The notes under the pieces were generated by a model. It made no database searches. It was not told the DNA's origin and worked only from the letters and a program-made list of their open reading frames with translations. The translations under genes and the position numbers were made by a program. 64,000 nt of DNA from Rhynchopus sp. YZ270_cl-10 (Eukaryota > Euglenozoa > Diplonemea > Diplonemida > Diplonemidae): NCBI GenBank assembly GCA_964035575.1, contig OZ037837.1, forward strand, positions 1,674,001-1,738,000, in the 5' to 3' direction. Positions 1 through 11,600 of this stretch are shown piece by piece; the first letter of the stretch is position 1, and each line of letters opens with the position of its first letter.

Positions 1-3000
1 AGCTCCTTCTGCAGGCGCTGCGTGTCAACAGGCATGTTGTGCAGCTCAGCATCTGCGACACTGAGCAGCAGCAAAGGCCTCTGCAGGTGCGTGACACACA
101 CACATGCGACTCCGACTACGGGGACGATCCACACCTGGGGGAGGTTGCGGCACAGCGCATGATGCACATCCAGCAGGTCATCAACATCAGGTGTGCGCAC
201 AACAGAGGCACCATTGTGTCAAGCACGTTCTCCGACCTGGGTGACACCTGGCCGCAGTGCGCCACGGAAGCGCTGTACGACGTGGACGTGGTGGACATGG
301 CCTTCTCGGACCTGTTCGACACCCGCCAGCGTGAGGCTGTTCTCTTCATCCGCCTTCTGCAGAAGGCGGTTGACGCACAGCAGCAACAGGAGCTTGCTTT
401 CAGCAGGACGTACCCAAAGCTCCCAGGCGCGCTTGTTGCTGCTGCGCACTTCTGCGACCTGTGCGACATTAAGTTGCTTCTGGACATGCACTGCAACCCC
501 TTCGAGACGGACGCGTTTGGCGAAACACCACAACTGAAGATGTGGCGACGTCTTCACAGAGCCACAGACACTCATCTTATTCGCAGTACTAAATTGCCCC
601 TCGTGATGCGTGACCTACACGTGTGTCTGGACAGGCTCCAGCCCACAGTGTTCCGGTACGACGAGCCACTGTGGAAGGTGAAGAACTTTGCGCTGGAGGT
701 GATGCGGATGGCAGACGACCGTGATCACATCTCTCTCGCAGCTGAGCTGATCCGCAACGTGCGCACGAGCTACGAATCCTGGTGTGAGGAATCCTTGCTC
801 GAGAACGAGGCTGCCACGTTGTGCGCCTCTGAGTGCGCCAAGCGCGCTACTGAAATGATGCAGGACACCCTGGACCTGTGCAAGAAGTGCTCCGCCCTGA
901 ATGTGCTGCAGTGCCCTCTCCGCCGTCTGGAAGCAAGCCTCTTCTGTATCAAGGTGTTTTGCTCGTATGGGAACGAGCTCCTTCCCCTTGTCACACCAGT
1001 GCAGTGGTGTGACAATAGTAAAGCATGTGCAGCCAAGATCCATACACGCAACACGGGGCGCAGGAGGAGGGAAGAAGGTTGTTACCAGAGTTACGCAGAA
1101 ATGTGCAGCAATAATCACGTACATGAGAATTGGTCTCGTCTTGTCGAGGCGAAGCTTCCACGCAGAATGGACAAGAACGGAATCCACTACTTCGAGCATG
1201 AAGTTGCTTTGCAGGACACGGAACCATGGTCAGACATGCAAGAGGCAGATGTGTGCAGCACGCATCGCATATACGAAGGCAGCTACGTTACAAAGCAGCA
1301 GTATCTGGACATGGTGTGGAGCACAGCCGAGGAGGAGCCGCCGCAGATACGCAGGCAGAACGGTGATGGCTACTTTGTCTTCAAACACGACTGGGATGAA
1401 GACATGGAGGGTGGTGCCTGGGAGGACGGCAAGAAGGAGACACTGCCGACGCTTCCGACGCTTGTGGAGCAGTTGCGGCAGCCCTCTCTCAACCTGTACG
1501 ACCCAACGGTGTTTGGTAGCCGCATTGAAACGGAGGAGAGCAGGGCCCAGCTGCGCACGTGGTCGAGGCTGTGGGGTGCTGTGAACGCTGTGCTGGTGAC
1601 GAGAATGGAGAAGGAGCGGGTGCTCTTCCGCAAGGTGGAGAACGTGACGGACACTGCTGTGCTGCTCCACCACCTCCACCTGAAGCGTGGTGAGCTGTAC
1701 TGCCAGCCCGACATCACTCTCTGGGATGTGGAGCGCCGCTACAGAAACCGTGCTTTGGGTGACGACAACGACATCGAGGACAATACAGCAAGGACGAAGC
1801 TGGAATTCAACGACAATTCAGGAAGACTGTGGGAGGCGTCAGAGCGCAGATGGACAGGGAGGGGTGGCGAGGAGGCTGCGTATGAAGGCGAGCTTTGCTA
1901 CGAACATGAGTTCAAATACAAATGCATGCAGGCACACAAGCAGGCACGCAAGGAAAGAGGGGAGGACGTGGGGTTTGATCTGAACACGTTACTCAGATGG
2001 GAAGATGCGAAGCCTGAGGACCCTTTCCTGACACACGTCCCTGGCGAGCAAGTTGAGGTGGAGACACGTAAGAACAGCAGCACCATGACAACAATTCTCT
2101 TCAGCGCGCGTGGGAAGATGCACGGCGAGTGTGTGGGGCTGCTGAGCGACGGACACGACTTCCTCCTCCCTGCACTTGAGGTGTTTGTTGTGGAGGATGT
2201 GCAGGCACGTGGCGCGTGCCTCCATGTCAGCCTCGTCTCACGTGGCTCGCTGCTGCGCACGGACAAAGAGCTTCGTGCCTGGTGCTCTGGCATTCAGAGT
2301 ACTGGCCTGGATTCTGTTTGGGGCAAGAACGGTGATATGGATGAGTGTTTGCGTCCTGAGAGCAAGACAGCAAAGGACGATACATTGGACAGGGAGAGCT
2401 TCTTGAGCACAGACGAGTGTGACGTCTTCTTCAGCCGCAAGTCTCAGATGCTCCGCGGAACGAAACGGCAGATGTTGTTGCACGATCTGGAAGACGTCGT
2501 CAGACCTGTGAACGCTTTTGCATCGCACAAAATACAGGGTGCAAACGGACAGATGACGAACCATGTGGGGTGCACGCTGCCGGAGGCTGTGCCCACTACG
2601 TACCGCCCAGGGAAGACGTTTTTGAGTGGGTTGAACCGCAAGAAGCGTCCTGAAGGGGATCACACTGCAGAAGGCATGCCAAGAGCATACGGTGACGAAC
2701 TCGCACACATCCCCGACGTAGAACTCGCGGAGGATTGGGAGAAGGACATGGATGTGAACGATGTGGTCACTGTTTCGGGAGCATCCATCCAGGCCTACCA
2801 CGACAAGCACACAGACGAAGACGCGTACTTCAAGACGATAGTCAAGCATGCGCCTGACACACCTGGGCAGTGCCCCCCGCCTGTGAGCGATGTGTACGGA
2901 GGGAAGGAGTTCCGCATCACTGTCGGGGAGGTGCAGCAGCTGCTGAAGACAACCACGATAGTCACGTCGCCGTCCCTCCCACTGCGTTTTGTGCAGTGTC

Positions 3001-4523
3001 TGATCGGCTCGTTCACGTCTGCGAAACGGCGTCTGCTGTTCTTCAACGTTTTCCGTGCAACGTCGCTGCTCAGCATCGGCACTGAAGAAGATTGGGAACG
3101 TGAGAAAAACGTCGCCAGAAGCACTGCGAAGAACACGCTTGAAACGAGCTACACGCGGCAGCGCGACGCACGTGATGTCCTAACTATGCCGGACGTTGGC
3201 CATAAGCAGAATGAAGTTAACAGCGGAAAGCTGTACCGCAACCTGGTATTGATCGAGATCAACAAACAAATACTTGCATATCTGGACGGCAACCTTGATG
3301 ACGACGGTGCAGAGCCTATTGAAGTCACCCGTGACAAGTTCACATTGTGGATGTCCACCGTACAGGCGGAACCTGCACAGTACGGCTTCACCTCACAGGC
3401 ACATGCGAGACTTACGTTGGCGAAGTCTATGGTCGAACTGAGCACAGAAATGTGCGTCTCGCAACAGGGCTTCTCCTTCACTTCTGGCACGGAAGGTGAG
3501 CACAGCCAGCTCTGTGAGAAGACGCACCACAGCATCGCCATCCTTGCAGCCACTGGGATGGGCTTCTGTTACCCAGGACCCACCCTGCGTGAGGCACCAA
3601 AGTACTTCGTGAGAACACCACGTAAAGGACAACAGTCACACGAGGGTTGGGCCTACTTCCAAGAAGGCAAGCAACGTGAATTTGTCGAGTGTCTGAAGGT
3701 GCTGTACACATGCATCTTCGAATCTGCAAGGAAACAGCGTGTGCGGAACATGTGTGCTGGTGGGATGGGTCTCGGTATTTCCGCACAGAACCTGGGGGAT
3801 GATCTGAGACTTCAAGTTGCAGAAATGTACTTCCGTGCGCAGTTCGAACTCCTTGCAGAACAGGATTGGGGTTTTGAAAACGTATGCGTGTCTTATGCGT
3901 TGTCCTAAATAGTGGCATTTTTCAAACATCTAAATAATGTAGCACAACTTTTGGAAAAACGCCATTTTGGGTTAATACCCTCAATCCTTACACACACACA
4001 CAACGAAGATTTCAAAAAGGCAAAAACAGAAAAGATGGAGAAGATACTGGTGGACAACTCTATCTTCTTTCAAAGACTTCCCAATCATCTTTTCGCTTCA
4101 CCTTTAAAACCACTCTTATAACAGTACTGGCTGAGCACAAATGATTCCACCGACTTGTTGGCATGCCGCGTCTTGAAGAAAGGACTGCACGAGTGTGGCG
4201 ACTACAACAACGAGGCACAGGGGTTGTATTTGAGGTGCAACATCGTTCTGCACAAGAAGGAGGCGAGGTTTCTTGCGGTGCGCCTCGCCCAGCTGAAGAA
4301 GTCTCCTGCGCTGTTGTCTTCATCTGACGCGCAGGCGTTGCTGCAGGGACAGCACGGCATGTACTGGGAGGAAGGCAGGTCTTGGAACTATCTTGGCGAA
4401 GGAGACTTGTCGGCCACCTCGACAGCTGTGTTGATGAACTACAACATTGCGAAGAACGCACTTAACCTCGACTCTTCTGCATTGAACAGCAACGAAGGTT
4501 TTATTCAGTGCATTCCAAAGTGA
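1..4523 (+). CDS. Giant ART-family paralogue, 3' part only (5' end outside window), two exons
   Basis: The open frame is entered at base 3 with no start codon; it aligns from base 1 with position 12309 of the complete paralogue at 8696-16698, so the missing N-terminus, including the ART domain, lies upstream of the window. Exon 1 ends at 3881, a GTATGC donor opens a 243-bp phase-0 intron, and exon 2 runs 4125-4523 to TGA. What is visible starts in an LRR-like segment, then an ankyrin-like segment (about bases 405-550) and a long region of no recognised family. All length differences from the paralogue that I see in the exons are whole codons, while the introns differ by 115 bp. This argues that both copies are under protein-level selection. 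The last residues differ from the paralogue. Function unknown beyond family membership. Confidence 0.85.
3882..4124 (+). other. Phase-0 intron of the partial giant gene
   Basis: It begins GTATGCGTG and ends CTTATAACAG. Removing it joins the frame ending at the AAC codon to the downstream frame without a shift, and the paralogous gene has the same junction at 16190-16317. This copy holds about 115 extra bases, including a short CA run, absent from the paralogue's intron. Confidence 0.85.
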
Positions 4524-4839
4524 ATTCACTGGTCGAGAGAGCCCGCAAACTGGTCGGTGCAGCAGCAGTGACGGTTTCCAAAATGTAAAATGGGATCAAC
4601 CCATCCGAGTGGATGGGCGGGTGGGGTTTTTTTCCCCCGATGAAACCAAAAACCGCTAAGTACTCGGCAGGTAAAAACTACATCTGGACCGTAAAAATGT
4701 TCCAACTCTCGGAAAAATCGAAAAAGTTTCAGAATTTTTACGGTCTATGTATTTTACGGTCCAGAATTTTTACGATTACGGTATGTCCAAAACAGGTTGG
4801 AATGGCCACTTTTCCAGGCGAAACCTGCCCTGTTTACAC

Positions 4840-5333
4840 AGGTGCAGACAGTTCTGGATGGACTTCCGATGGGTGTGCTCCGTCTCGCCATTGCTTTTTG
4901 TGTTGTGCGGGAGCGGCTCGTGCGTCGGATGTGCTTCGCCTGAGACGGAAGGAGCTGGTGATTCGGTCGGACTCGTCGATCCAGGTGCACTGGACAAAGA
5001 CGAAGTCAGATCCTTACCAACTCGGCCGTTTCTCAGGGGCCGTCCTCAGGAGACCAGTTTTCTTATTGTTCATTTGTCCTCCCTCTCTTCCCAAGACCAA
5101 GTGTTCCCTTTTCACGACCTTGGTCATCTCTAGGACCTACCACCTACCTGCGCTATTGTCCCACTCTCTCTAGAAGAGAGGCGGTGCAGCACCTGGTGGG
5201 CCGGGTAGATCTCGAGATGATTTGCCAGCACACCCGTCACTCGAACGTGGACGCAGTCGTGCGTTACGCGGACGAGGCGGGGGGCGCGGTCACGGCGAGT
5301 TCGGCGGAAACGTCGCAGCTCCTCCATACCTAA
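4840..5333 (+). pseudogene. Tyrosine recombinase remnant (frameshifted catalytic domain)
   Basis: Around 4914-5030 one frame reads ARASDVLRLRRKEL and then a KTK motif, which fits the arginine box I and beta-hairpin lysine region of phage-integrase-type tyrosine recombinases. Around 5185-5333 another frame reads HTRHSNVDAVVRYADEA and ends at TAA; this resembles the conserved H-S region followed by the tyrosine nucleophile. The two pieces lie in different frames with stops between them, so the gene is broken. Eukaryotic elements with such enzymes include DIRS-like retrotransposons, Cryptons and some large DNA transposons; the fragment does not show which. No flanking ends were found. It lies about 0.4 kb after the stop of the partial giant gene. 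Confidence 0.6.
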
Positions 5334-5449
5334 ACCCTCTTTTTCCCTTCCCCTTTGTTTACACAGTATTCACAGAGCTTGTTTGTTAATCCTTTATTTT
5401 ATTCTGCTCAGGCTCCCTCTCCCATATCCACAACCCTTTTTTGTAAACA

Positions 5450-5573
5450 AAAAGAAAACCGACGCAGGAGCTTTTCTTGGAACTGTTTTATTCTCCTCAC
5501 CCCAACAATAACATCACATTCAGAAAAACACTGTTTTTTCGTTTTTATTCGCTTTCTTTTCTTCTTCCTCACA
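5450..5573 (+). promoter_or_regulatory. Distal half of shared upstream module, copy 1 (split by a transposon)
   Basis: It matches 43102-43232 closely, including GACGCAGGAGCTTTTCTTGG and the following pyrimidine-rich tract. In the 43 kb copy this piece joins directly to the piece that here starts at 8132; the two halves are separated here by the element at 5581-8124. Whether it acts as promoter or 5' leader is inferred from its position upstream of two different genes. Confidence 0.6.
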
Positions 5574-5999
5574 CTTTGTTCAGGGTATTATATACGTACC
5601 GACCCTCCCCCCTGGGGGAAAAAGTGAGGGGGGGACAATATCACGTACGGCAAAAAGGGGGGACAATTTCTCGTACTGTAGGGGGGTGGCCGTTTTGGTG
5701 TGAAAAAGGGAGAGCAAAGGTTGTCCGTCGGGGCAAAATACCGGTTTTTGGGGGGGGACAATTTCACGGGGGAGGGTCGGTATAGTAAAACTGGTCAGGC
5801 TGACCAGTTTTTGAAATTTTTTTTGGCCCCGTTGTTATCAAAACACCATTGTGTCTCATCTCCTAGGAAGAAGAGATACTCCAAAAAAAAAAAAAAAATG
5901 CAGAAAAAAAAAAGGAAGGATGTACGTGTTACACCCTTTAGTGCTTACTGTTTGTGTTATAAATAGTAAGTATATGAATGTAAATTTTTTTTTTGGGGG

Positions 6000-7537
6000 C
6001 AGGGTTTTATCTCCTTATATGTTAGTGGTCCCTAGACCGGGTAAAATCAGGGCGTTCGCCCCGGGGCGAAAAATATTTTTTTTCGTTAAAAAAATATTTT
6101 CCTGAAAAAATGACATTTTATTTCGCCCCAGGGCTTCGCCCCACCGGGGCGAAACCCTGTATAAATAAATAAATAAAAAAAAAAAAAGGGGAAAAAAAAA
6201 AAAAAAAAAGAGAGAGAGATTTCTCCCCACCACCCTGTAGACCCCCCCGGAGGGGGGGTCGCAGAGGGGTGTCCACTGTACTCAAAATCATCCGCAAACC
6301 CGCCTGCCGTGAGAGGAAGTTTCCCCAGCACTCCCGCTCCTCAATCCTGCAGTCTGCTGAAGGTGCCCCGTACCCCCTGTTATAGAAGGTGTCACTGCTC
6401 GTGTCAACTCTATCTTCAACGGCAGAGAGACGTTTTAGTTTATTGAAAATAATCAAACTAAGGATGAAGTCTCATATGACAGATGCCTCTCTCTTGTGCA
6501 TCTGTTTGATTAAACAGCACAAAGAGACCCTCAGTGAGGGGGGGATTGATGAAATTCTCCATTGTTTTGCTGGTTTTAGTATCAGGAAAGTTCAGCTGTA
6601 ATAGCACTTGTGCTGGGGAAGGGATCACGCGCAAATCGCAATTTTTTTTGACCACTCAGTACCAGGGATTCACCCCCCACGAACTAGCTTCTCTCCGGCG
6701 GGAAAATTTTTTTTTGACCTATTTTAAGCACTAGTAAAAAAGCAAAAATTTCGGATTTTTTGGCATTTCGCCACGATCAGGAAAAAACGATGGCGATAGC
6801 GAACGCCCTGGGTAAAATAAAAAAAAAAAATATTTACCCGGTCTGGGAAAAAAAAAAAATAACCACCCGGCCAGGCCAAAAAAAAACCCAAAATGATATA
6901 TCTTGGGGGTACCTCACACAAACCTCTAAGAGTGATCAGAACTGGCCTCATGAACAAAGTGACCCCGTCACAGCCAGAACGCGACCCAATTGGTCAAACG
7001 CCGAAGGAAAAGGAAGCATGCAGCATGGCGAAAGGAAAAAAGTAGCGTACCGTGCGCCTGCGGCGCAAGATTGCAAGCCACGCATGACATAGTTTGGCTG
7101 TAAAATGTGCAATTTTAAGCACAATATTCTGAAATGTTGCGTACCGTGGCTTCGCCAAAACTTTCGTTCAGCAAAATATGGAAGTAACATTTACGGGAAC
7201 TGACGATAATGACCAACGACAGTGCCATTTGATGTCAACATTTTTTTAGAAATGTTGCGTACCGTGGCTTCGCCAGGAACCGTTGCCATGACTGCCGTTT
7301 CTTTTTGTAGATGTCTATACGAGGAAACGTCCGCACGCTACCGACCTGACATGATTTTTTTGCTTATTCCGCAAAGGTGGGGAACGTGAGATGATATGCA
7401 ATATGCGAGTGAATGCAGCAATTTTAACGGTTTACCGGGACATTTTCGCCGGAGGCGAAAAAATTATTTTTGACCACTTTTTTGCCAGACCGGGTAGACC
7501 GGGTAGAATTTTAAAATGTTTTCAAGATAAAACCCTG
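6000..7537. mobile_element. hAT-type non-autonomous element, TIR CAGGGTTTTATC, nested inside the outer element
   Basis: It starts CAGGGTTTTATC and ends GATAAAACCCTG, flanked by an exact 8-bp duplication TTTGGGGG (5992-5999 and 7538-7545). It is the inverted counterpart of the element at 34207-35667. Subtracting the insert at 6048-6810 and its duplicated target leaves about 767 bp, close to the about 762 bp left in the other copy after removing its own insert. It contains the repeated core GCGTACCGTGCGCCTGCGGC and GCGTACCGTGGCTTCGCC. No coding capacity. Confidence 0.8.
6048..6810. mobile_element. hAT-type MITE, TIR CAGGGCGTTCGC, innermost element of the nest
   Basis: The ends CAGGGCGTTCGC and GCGAACGCCCTG are flanked by an exact 8-bp duplication GGTAAAAT (6040-6047 and 6811-6818). 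A second copy at 33428-34196 lies in the opposite orientation with its own target duplication. 8-bp duplications and CAGGG ends fit the hAT superfamily. At 763 bp with no long frame it is non-autonomous. Confidence 0.85.
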
Positions 7538-8131
7538 TTTGGGGGGGGGAAAAAAAAAAAAAAAAGAAGTTGGCTGGGGGTTTTTGGGTTTTCGGGACCA
7601 CTTCTTCCACCCCACCCAAAATCCTGCCTCACGAAAAGGAGACTGAAATAAAAAGGAGGGAAAAATTATGCCCGAGCATCCGAATTGGTCAAACGCCGAA
7701 GGAAAAGGAAGCATGCAGCATGGCGAAATAATAAAAGTAGCGTACCGTGCGCCTGCGGCGCAGCTTGCAATCCACCCTTCCCATGACAGAGTTTGGCAGT
7801 AAAAATGTGCAATTTTAAGCACAATTTTTTGAAATGTTGCGTACCGTGGCTTCGCTTTGGGTGCCCTTACCGCCCTTTCTTTGTTGTAAATGTACTGAGG
7901 TTGACAGTTCGTGTGCCTGGCCATGGAGTTGGATAACCGAGGAATTCTCACATTCCTCCGGAGCCCCCCAACTTGAGCTGGGTTGGGGACCCGGGCTCAC
8001 CGAGTTTCAACGAAAACCCCCAAAACCTATATAATCCCCTGTTTAGGTCTTGTGTGGTGAAAAAAAATCCTGAAATCCGGTGACCAGTTTTTTTGAAAAT
8101 TTGAAAACCCTATATAATACCCTGCTTTGTT

Positions 8132-8611
8132 ACTGTGAAGAAAAATTTTTTCGTTTGCCAAGTCGCATACTGCGAGTTTTTCTGGATGCGCAGGAAAAAT
8201 GACTGGGGAGTGTTGGTGGCTCCGTGACGCCACAGAGCCGGCACACTCATTGAGTGCCTCACAAAACCTAAAATTACTTACACTATTTATTTCAAATGTG
8301 TGTTTTTGGGTTTAAATAGCCGTTTAGGGGGGTTCTACTCCACTAAATAAATCGAGCAAAAATATGGTGAACTCAGAGGAGGGGGTCATTCGGTTCGAAA
8401 AACACAATTTTGGGCAATTAGAGCCAAAACAACACCCTAAAATACAAGAATCAGTTTTGGAAAATCCCACTTTTTGGCTGAGTGTGTAAAGTAACCAGAC
8501 CAGGTTGTGAAAAATGGCCGTTGGTTTTTTTTTGATTGGGAAGATCGAGCTAAATTTGTTTTTATCTATTGTCTTCACGCTTTATCGTTGTTGTTGGGGT
8601 GGGAAATAAAA
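8132..8611 (+). promoter_or_regulatory. Proximal part of shared upstream module, copy 1, ahead of the giant ART gene
   Basis: Bases 8132-8275 are nearly the same as 43233-43372. They include the tract GACTGGGGAGTGTTGGTGG and nested hairpins with arms GTGGC/GCCAC and GGCTC/GAGCC. Bases 8551-8611 match 43369-43440 (TATTGTCTTCACGC then GGGAAATAAAA). Bases 8276-8550 are absent from the 43 kb copy and carry the CTCCACTAAATAAATCGAGC motif also found near 18.2, 18.6 and 19.2 kb. The module ends about 85 bp before the first ATG of the gene, so a promoter, 5' leader or structured RNA role is plausible but inferred. Confidence 0.6.
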
Positions 8612-8695
8612 GTCTGCGAGTGATGAGGAATACGGGCCTGCACGTTGTTGCAACATCCACAGCCCTTCGGACTGTTGGGATTTGGATTCGAAAGC

Positions 8696-11600
8696 ATGCA
8701 CCACACACCCACCACACCATGCAGAAAGCAACACACCACTATGTACGGCTCACGCAATATGGCGAAAGAATACGAGAAGGAGCACAACATCCAGAAGCTG
8801 GTCGACGAGCTTGTGAACGAGCTGCTTCGCTTCAGGCCGTGCGACCCGTTGGCGCACCTGGCGTGCTACATCGACGGCCTGCGCGGGGCAGCGCCTGCGA
8901 CGGACGTGGAGAAGAACAAGCTTGCGGCAGAAGGCAGCACTGCGGCGTGTACAGAGGTGTCGCACCCCTCGAGCACATCATCATCGCTCGAAGCGGCGCT
9001 GGGGACACTCTGGGACGCGTGCAGACCCAACCACGCGAGGTTCAAGGAGCGTTTCGAGGAGGACGTTTCGCAGGGCCTTCGAGATGTGCTTGCGAAAGTC
9101 TTCGCGAGGGACAGGCCGGGAAGGGACAGGAGGCAAAGGACACACCTGCAGACACAACTGAAGTTCGATGCTTCGCCAGACGTGACGCAAGCAAATGCGG
9201 GACAAAGTGTGCAGCTGGTGGACCCCTACAGCGCCGAGTACAGACCCACGCAGAGTGTGTCGGAGGTGGTCGACGGGCTTGCAGACTGGTTCGGACCTGG
9301 ACGGAAGCTGTGGCCGCGGAGTGCTGTGGACAGGGTGAAGCACAACTGCACCTTCATGCAGCACAAGCACAACTACGGGGAGGTGGCGGAGGTGGTGGTG
9401 CCGCTCTTCATCTATTCGATTGCGATCATGACGGAGTACACGTGGGTCTCCTCGGATGGGCACGGACGGTGGACGCCGTTCTCGTCGGCGCAGGCAGTTG
9501 TGCTAGAGAAGCACTTCCTTGCGCACTGCACGAAGGACGGGGCACCCCTGTGCGGGGAGGACGAAGACCTGACACTTCCACGGGGGTTGCCGCTTGCACC
9601 ACTGAACGGCACCATCACAAACGCAAGGCGTGCGCTTGCAAGGGTTGCAGAGGACACGAGGGATGAGGGCACCACCCCCAGCAGGCAGCCGGCCAGTGCC
9701 GCCTTCGAGTTGCCCACGCAGATGCTGACCACGCAGATGCAGGTGGTGTTCTGCGACGGGCGTATGGTGGGCGGCAGCAGCAGCGAGGGGGACGAACGGG
9801 GGCGTGGCTTTGCAGGGAAGGTTGGTGGGGTGTTTGCGGGCTGGGAGGGGCTCACGGTCTTTGTGAGCACGCCCTTCCTTGAGGGTTGCAGATGTCGTGG
9901 TGACACCACCACCAGCACCACGGACACTGCCACTGCTACTTCCACCAGCGACACGACCAAGGACGTGGCAAAGGAGTTCTACATAGCACGGTACAAACTG
10001 GCAGACGTGAGGGCAGAGTACGAGGATGCACACACGCAAGGCACGGCGGATGCGGAGACACTCGCGAGCCTGAAGAAACGTGTTGCGCTGCACCCGTACT
10101 CGGACTCGGTTGCGTGGCTTCCGGCCCCGTCCTGCATCTTTGAAGGCCTCCACACTGCGACGGCGGACATGCAGCACACACAGACGATGTCTCTGTCTCT
10201 CGCACGACTGCCCCCACCAGGTGTGCTGGAGTATTTGCACAGCAGACGCACCTGTGAGCACCTTGAGATTGCCGAGGGTGGTCTGCACTATCTGCGTTCG
10301 GAGGATGCGTTTGCGTGTCGTTCGCGTGAGGAAAAGGTGCTGCTTGCGGGGAGGAAGGAGAACGTGATGGATACAGAGACAGCGTACGTCCGCTGTGACG
10401 ACAGCTGCTGCTTCTTCTGTGCGGTGGGTGCGCTGAAGGACCGTTGCGTGCGCAAGATGAACCAGCAGCAGTACGACCACGGTTGCAAGGAAGACCTCGA
10501 CGCACTGAGTACCGAGCACACACAAGACTACAGCCCGTTCCAAGCGCTCGTGGCACACAAGGTTTCCCCCGAAGGCCAGGCACCGACGCCGCTGACGATC
10601 CTGCACGCTCTCGACATCCAGGCCGTGTACTGGTCCTCGGCAGGTGTGACAGACTGGACACACGTGGAACCCCTGCACGCTTCGCTCTCTGGGAAGAACA
10701 AGTTCATTGCCGTACCTGGAGCAGACGGCCCACCGTGTGTGCTGTACAGATCCTGCTGCGAGTTCGCGGACCAGCCGTACTACGTCTTGAACGCGTCGAT
10801 GCGTGATGCGCAGAACAAGGCACACAAGACGCAGATCACAGTGACGGGCAAGGACTGGAGGAGCGAGGTCTTCTGTGCACGCAGCGTCGCGTCGCTTGGG
10901 AAGGGTATGGGCACGCTCCGCGAGGTGGCACGCAGGCACGCGAATTTGAGGACCTGCCTCAGAAACCTGATGAAGCTGTCGCACCAGACGTGCTTCGAAT
11001 CCGAGACGAGCGGGGCGTCGCTCTGGTACACGTCACGTGACATCATCGACAAGAAGGACGACGCCCTGCCGCGAAGCGACGAGGACTACCTGGACCCTGT
11101 GCACTACAGCGGGCTTGGCTACTACCGGTACACGGCACGGTACGACACGGAGGCACCGGAGTACATGGAACCAAGCACGGTGAGGGTGCAAATGGGGGAC
11201 TGGGTGTCGGGGCAGGTGCGGCCGCTGCTGTTCTACGTGAACGAGGCAATGAAGGAGATGTCGCCTGTGCTGTCGTACCGGGGGTGGCGGTGTGCGCCGG
11301 AGACAGAGCAGAAGTGCTACCGCGGGCTTGGGAACGCACGCCTGGCCCGTGAGCTCTACGCAAGGGGTAACGCGGTGGTGTGGTCTGCGTTCTCGTCGAC
11401 GTCGACGGACCAGTTCTACTCCACCCCCGCGAGTGGGATGACAACGTCAGTCTTCATTGTTAAGGGGTCGTCTTGCAGGCTGATCGCACCCTGGAGCAGG
11501 TTCGGCCGTGGAGAGGAGTGGCTGTTCCCACTGAACTCAATGTTCAAGGTGGACTCGATGCTGACGGAGGACCAGCAGTCGATTCTCGGGAAGAAAGACT

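Larger units (their letters stand above)
5581..8124. mobile_element. Outer transposon of a three-deep nest, TIR CAGGGTATTATATA, hAT-like
   Basis: The ends are CAGGGTATTATATA at 5581 and its reverse complement at 8111-8124. The flanks repeat CTTTGTT at 5574-5580 and 8125-8131. The uninterrupted site is visible at about 43232 in the paralogous upstream module, so this is an insertion. It is 2,544 bp and holds the 6000-7537 element and a smaller inverted-repeat insert (about 5597-5785, arms TACCGACCCTCCCCC). No transposase frame is seen. Without the inserts the element would be under 1 kb, hence non-autonomous. Its own right part carries the GCGTACCGTGGCTTCGC core shared with the other elements here. 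Confidence 0.75.

Noticed and set aside
9503-10984. 493-codon minus-strand frame
   Set aside because: Antisense of the giant ART gene, whose plus frame is conserved; no domain recognised.
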